Assembly: GCA_022823505.1 (NCBI GenBank) | Contig: JAJEIA010000150.1 | Location: forward strand, 1 to 33,823 | Direction of reading: 5' to 3' | Length of the DNA stretch: 33,823 nt | Source of the DNA: Dehalococcoidia bacterium | GTDB lineage: Bacteria; Chloroflexota; Dehalococcoidia; Lucifugimonadales; UBA3495 | In this document: positions 31,777-33,823 of the stretch, one piece after another | Layout of the letters: the number at the start of each line of letters is the position of its first letter | Numbering within the stretch: position 1 is the first letter of the stretch | Translations under genes and position numbers: made by a program | The notes under the pieces: model-generated | The model's database searches: none | What the model saw: only the letters and a program-made list of their open reading frames with translations | Told to the model about the DNA's origin: nothing

Positions 31777-32379
31777 TCAGGGTTGTCGGCCCATGTAGCC
31801 GATCATCCTATCCTGTAAGCTGGCGTCCTCGGATATGGCAACCTCCGGGCCGATGAAGCCGGCCTGGCGGCCCATATCGGCAAAGCCGCCGGACACCAGC
31901 ATCCCGTGAGCGAACTCCACCATCTCACCGTCCAGGGTGGTGTCCTGCCCGGTGGCCCGGGCCAGATCCCAACAGTGGACGAGCTGATCCAGCACCGTGC
32001 CCGTCATGATGCGCGCCACCGGCATCTCTCCGAAGGGAGTCGTTGCCGTCTGCTCCAGGGCGCCGGGGTTGGCTGCAAGCTCCAACGCGCGATCAACTGC
32101 GGCGTGGTAGGCCCGGATCAGAACGGCGACGTCGGTTTCACCCTGATAACTGCTCTCGGCCTCGTTGGGGCGAATGTCCGGCACGTCGCCCGTGATGCAG
32201 CCGGCCGTGAACTCCAGCCCACCGATGAGGTGGTTGAACAAGTCCAGCACGCTCCACTGGGAGCAGGGCGTCGCGTCCGGAGCCTGGGCCTGGGTCACGC
32301 CGCTGGCCACTTCTTTGGTGCGACGCGTAACCCGTTCCAGCTGGGCCACCGGGTCAGGCGTTGGCGCTTCAGTAGTCAC
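31777..32379 (-). CDS. TIGR03086-type (DinB/mycothiol-maleylpyruvate-isomerase-like) metal-binding protein
   Basis: This is a 200-residue four-helix-bundle protein of the DinB-like / MDMPI superfamily, close to the TIGR03086 group. Motifs are PCSQWSVLDLFNHLIGGLEF (about 38-57) with a metal-type His, LIRAYHAAVDRALE, and TVLDQLVHCWDLARATGQ (about 127-144). Metal site His residues sit in NHLIG, YHAAV and LVHCWD. The usual roles are thiol-dependent isomerisation or transfer, mostly uncharacterised. The start is GTG 32379, one base after the aprA stop (TAG-C-GTG), so translation is probably coupled. A DNA-damage role is not implied by the DinB-like name. Confidence 0.82.
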   Translation of the reverse strand: MTTEAPTPDPVAQLERVTRRTKEVASGVTQAQAPDATPCSQWSVLDLFNHLIGGLEFTAGCITGDVPDIRPNEAESSYQGETDVAVLIRAYHAAVDRALELAANPGALEQTATTPFGEMPVARIMTGTVLDQLVHCWDLARATGQDTTLDGEMVEFAHGMLVSGGFADMGRQAGFIGPEVAISEDASLQDRMIGYMGRQP

Positions 32380-32380
32380 G

Positions 32381-33823
32381 CTAAAACACCTGCGGGCAGT
32401 CGCGGGTGAACACGCTCCACTCGCCCTTCTCCGCGTCGTAGCGCGAGTTGACGAAAACCTTCCAATTGCTTTCGTCCATTTCGGGGTAGTCGCTGCGATA
32501 GTAGAAGCCGGGCCACCGGGTCTCCTTCCGGTGCAGCATGTGACGCAGGTGCGCCTCGCCGACCCACGCGCGGTGGATGAGCTCGTGGCAGCGCAGCAAC
32601 TCGTGGCGGTTGCGGGCGCCCAGTTTCTCCAGGTCTTCCCGGAACATGCCCAGCAGTTCCAGTCCCCGCAGCATGGTGGACTCGTTGGTGGTGAATCCCG
32701 CCGACACGCCGGCAACGTATTCGTCCATCAGCTTCTGGAGGCGGAACAGGCCCTGCCGGGGCAGCAGGTAATTGGGGTTCACCTCGGGGTTGGAGGACGC
32801 GTACTGGTTCTCCTCGAAGGTGACCATGGGCGCCCAGACCTGTTTCTTGAGTTCGTCGATCTGGCGGTCGTCCGTCCTGGGTTGGTTGGGGTTATCCATG
32901 GCATAGATAACGGCTGACTTTCCAGCCAGCCGTCCCTCGGTGAACGAACCGGATGAGAACTTGTGCGGACACGCGCCGACGCCGTCGCCGGCGGCGAACA
33001 GGCCTTGCACGGTGGTCATCTTGTTGTAACCCCAGTGGTATCCGTCGGGCGCGACGTCCTCGGGACCGCTGACCCACGCGCCGGACTCGCCGCTGTGGCT
33101 GCCCATGATGTACGGCTCGGCCAGCACCACCTCGGAGGGGCGTTCCTCGGGGGCGATGTTGTGCGCCGCCCAGAGGATGGCCTGGGAGATGGTCATGTCC
33201 AGGAAGTCTTCCCAGGCTTCCGCGATGATCTCCCGCTTGCGGTCCTCGTCGCCGGCGGCCAGGGCATCGATGGCTTCGGGTGTCTTGAGCTGGATCGGGC
33301 CGTTACCGGCCTGAATCTCCGTCCAGAGCAGGTGGTTCCGCAGCGGCGTCGGCGTGGGGAACGCGGAGCCGTAGGGGTCGTACTTGGTAAGCTCGGGCAG
33401 CCGGTTGATGAAATAGTTCTCGCCGGCCGCGTTGGTCAGATCGGCCCGGAAGAGCTGCGACCATGCGCCCACCGGGCCATAGGAGTCCTTGAAGCGGCTG
33501 GGAACGAAGCGGTGCTCCATCTGGGTCATCTCGGCGCCGACCGGGATCACCAGACCGTACACCGAGCCAGTGTCGAAGATGGAGTACCAGGTGCGGCCCA
33601 TGCCCTCGCCGACGCTGCGGGGACGGAACAAGGCGGTCGCGCCGCCGGCGGCGCTGATGACCGAGCGGGCCTTGAAGATGTAGATCACATCCTCGCGCAC
33701 GCCGAAGCCCACCGCCCCGGCGATCCGGTTCGAGTCGTCCGCATCGGTGAACAGGTGGGAGATGAAAACACGCTCGAAGTGGTCTTCGGGTCCGATGACT
33801 TTCTTGGTGGCTTCCGAGACGAT
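32381..33823 (-). CDS. aprA: Adenylylsulfate (APS) reductase alpha subunit, partial (N-terminus beyond right edge)
   Basis: 480 codons of AprA are visible, open through the right edge; the family is usually 620-660 residues. It is the FAD-containing subunit that interconverts APS and sulfite plus AMP in dissimilatory sulfur metabolism. Recognisable stretches include SAAGGATALFRPRSVGEG and GRTWYSIFDTG, GSHSGESGAWVSG (which holds the active-site His in characterised AprA), TTVQGLFAAGDGVG, FSSGSFTEGRLAGKSA, and the C-terminal RNRHELLRCHELIHRA and ETRWPGFYYRSDYPEMD. aprB and sat would be expected upstream, outside the window. Direction (sulfate reduction or sulfur oxidation) cannot be told. The next gene starts one base after the stop. 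Confidence 0.95.
   Translation of the reverse strand: MVSEATKKVIGPEDHFERVFISHLFTDADDSNRIAGAVGFGVREDVIYIFKARSVISAAGGATALFRPRSVGEGMGRTWYSIFDTGSVYGLVIPVGAEMTQMEHRFVPSRFKDSYGPVGAWSQLFRADLTNAAGENYFINRLPELTKYDPYGSAFPTPTPLRNHLLWTEIQAGNGPIQLKTPEAIDALAAGDEDRKREIIAEAWEDFLDMTISQAILWAAHNIAPEERPSEVVLAEPYIMGSHSGESGAWVSGPEDVAPDGYHWGYNKMTTVQGLFAAGDGVGACPHKFSSGSFTEGRLAGKSAVIYAMDNPNQPRTDDRQIDELKKQVWAPMVTFEENQYASSNPEVNPNYLLPRQGLFRLQKLMDEYVAGVSAGFTTNESTMLRGLELLGMFREDLEKLGARNRHELLRCHELIHRAWVGEAHLRHMLHRKETRWPGFYYRSDYPEMDESNWKVFVNSRYDAEKGEWSVFTRDCPQVF

Noticed and set aside
31777-32715. The TIGR03086-type frame extends upstream to 32715, inside aprA.
   Set aside because: The extension is out of frame with AprA, is Arg/Thr-rich and motif-free; the GTG at 32379 directly after the aprA stop fits the family start.

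Overview
The window is a GC-rich bacterial chromosome segment with about 33 protein genes on both strands and no rRNA, tRNA, CRISPR array or intact insertion sequence that I can see. The mix is: several short-chain dehydrogenases (SDRs), two Amidohydrolase_2 enzymes, a gentisate-dioxygenase-like bicupin, a carboxymuconolactone-decarboxylase-like protein, two related MFS carriers, secreted proteases, and an AprA (adenylylsulfate reductase alpha) gene at the right edge. By inference this suggests an uncultivated Chloroflexota lineage of the SAR202 / Dehalococcoidia-relative type that degrades recalcitrant organic matter. No marker gene in the window proves that placement.

Left part (1-8.0 kb). 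A visibly AT-richer, edge-truncated gene with a HEPN-type R-X5-H motif runs off the left end. It is followed by DNA polymerase IV (dinB), a frameshifted two-helix membrane gene, the bicupin dioxygenase divergent from the CMD-family protein, an RmlD-like SDR, an MFS carrier, and an Amidohydrolase_2 gene divergent from the carrier.

Middle (8.1-20 kb). A small exported protein and a secreted trypsin-like protease form one unit. Then come a methyltransferase-like protein, a Uma2-family protein whose stop overlaps that of convergent glutamine-dependent NAD synthetase (nadE), a second MFS carrier, a TPR protein co-oriented with an SDR that lacks the catalytic Tyr/Lys, an inositol-monophosphatase-family enzyme, a NYN-domain protein and two uncharacterised proteins.

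Right part (20-33.8 kb). A higBA toxin-antitoxin locus has a toxin gene interrupted by an amber codon at codon 11. Next are a canonical SDR with an upstream PaREP1/HEPN-like gene, an MBL-fold hydrolase, an SDR with an insertion in its glycine-rich loop, a DUF-type membrane protein, a quinone-reductase-like MDR, a membrane-anchored subtilase and a MA-type metallopeptidase in tandem, an amidohydrolase, a small membrane protein, and a same-strand run of aprA, a TIGR03086-type protein and a TfoX N-terminal-domain protein.

Three cross-cutting patterns stand out. First, two unrelated secreted proteases 17 kb apart share a well-conserved ~110-residue accessory domain. Second, many genes carry an extended -10 element (TGnTAyAAT), sometimes followed at once by an inverted repeat. 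Third, a family of palindromic interspersed repeats (GTCATTGCGAGCGAAGCG type) sits in at least four intergenic gaps. The most system-like feature is the extracellular protease set (small anchored protein, trypsin-like protease, subtilase, metallopeptidase) with shared domain architecture and anchors.
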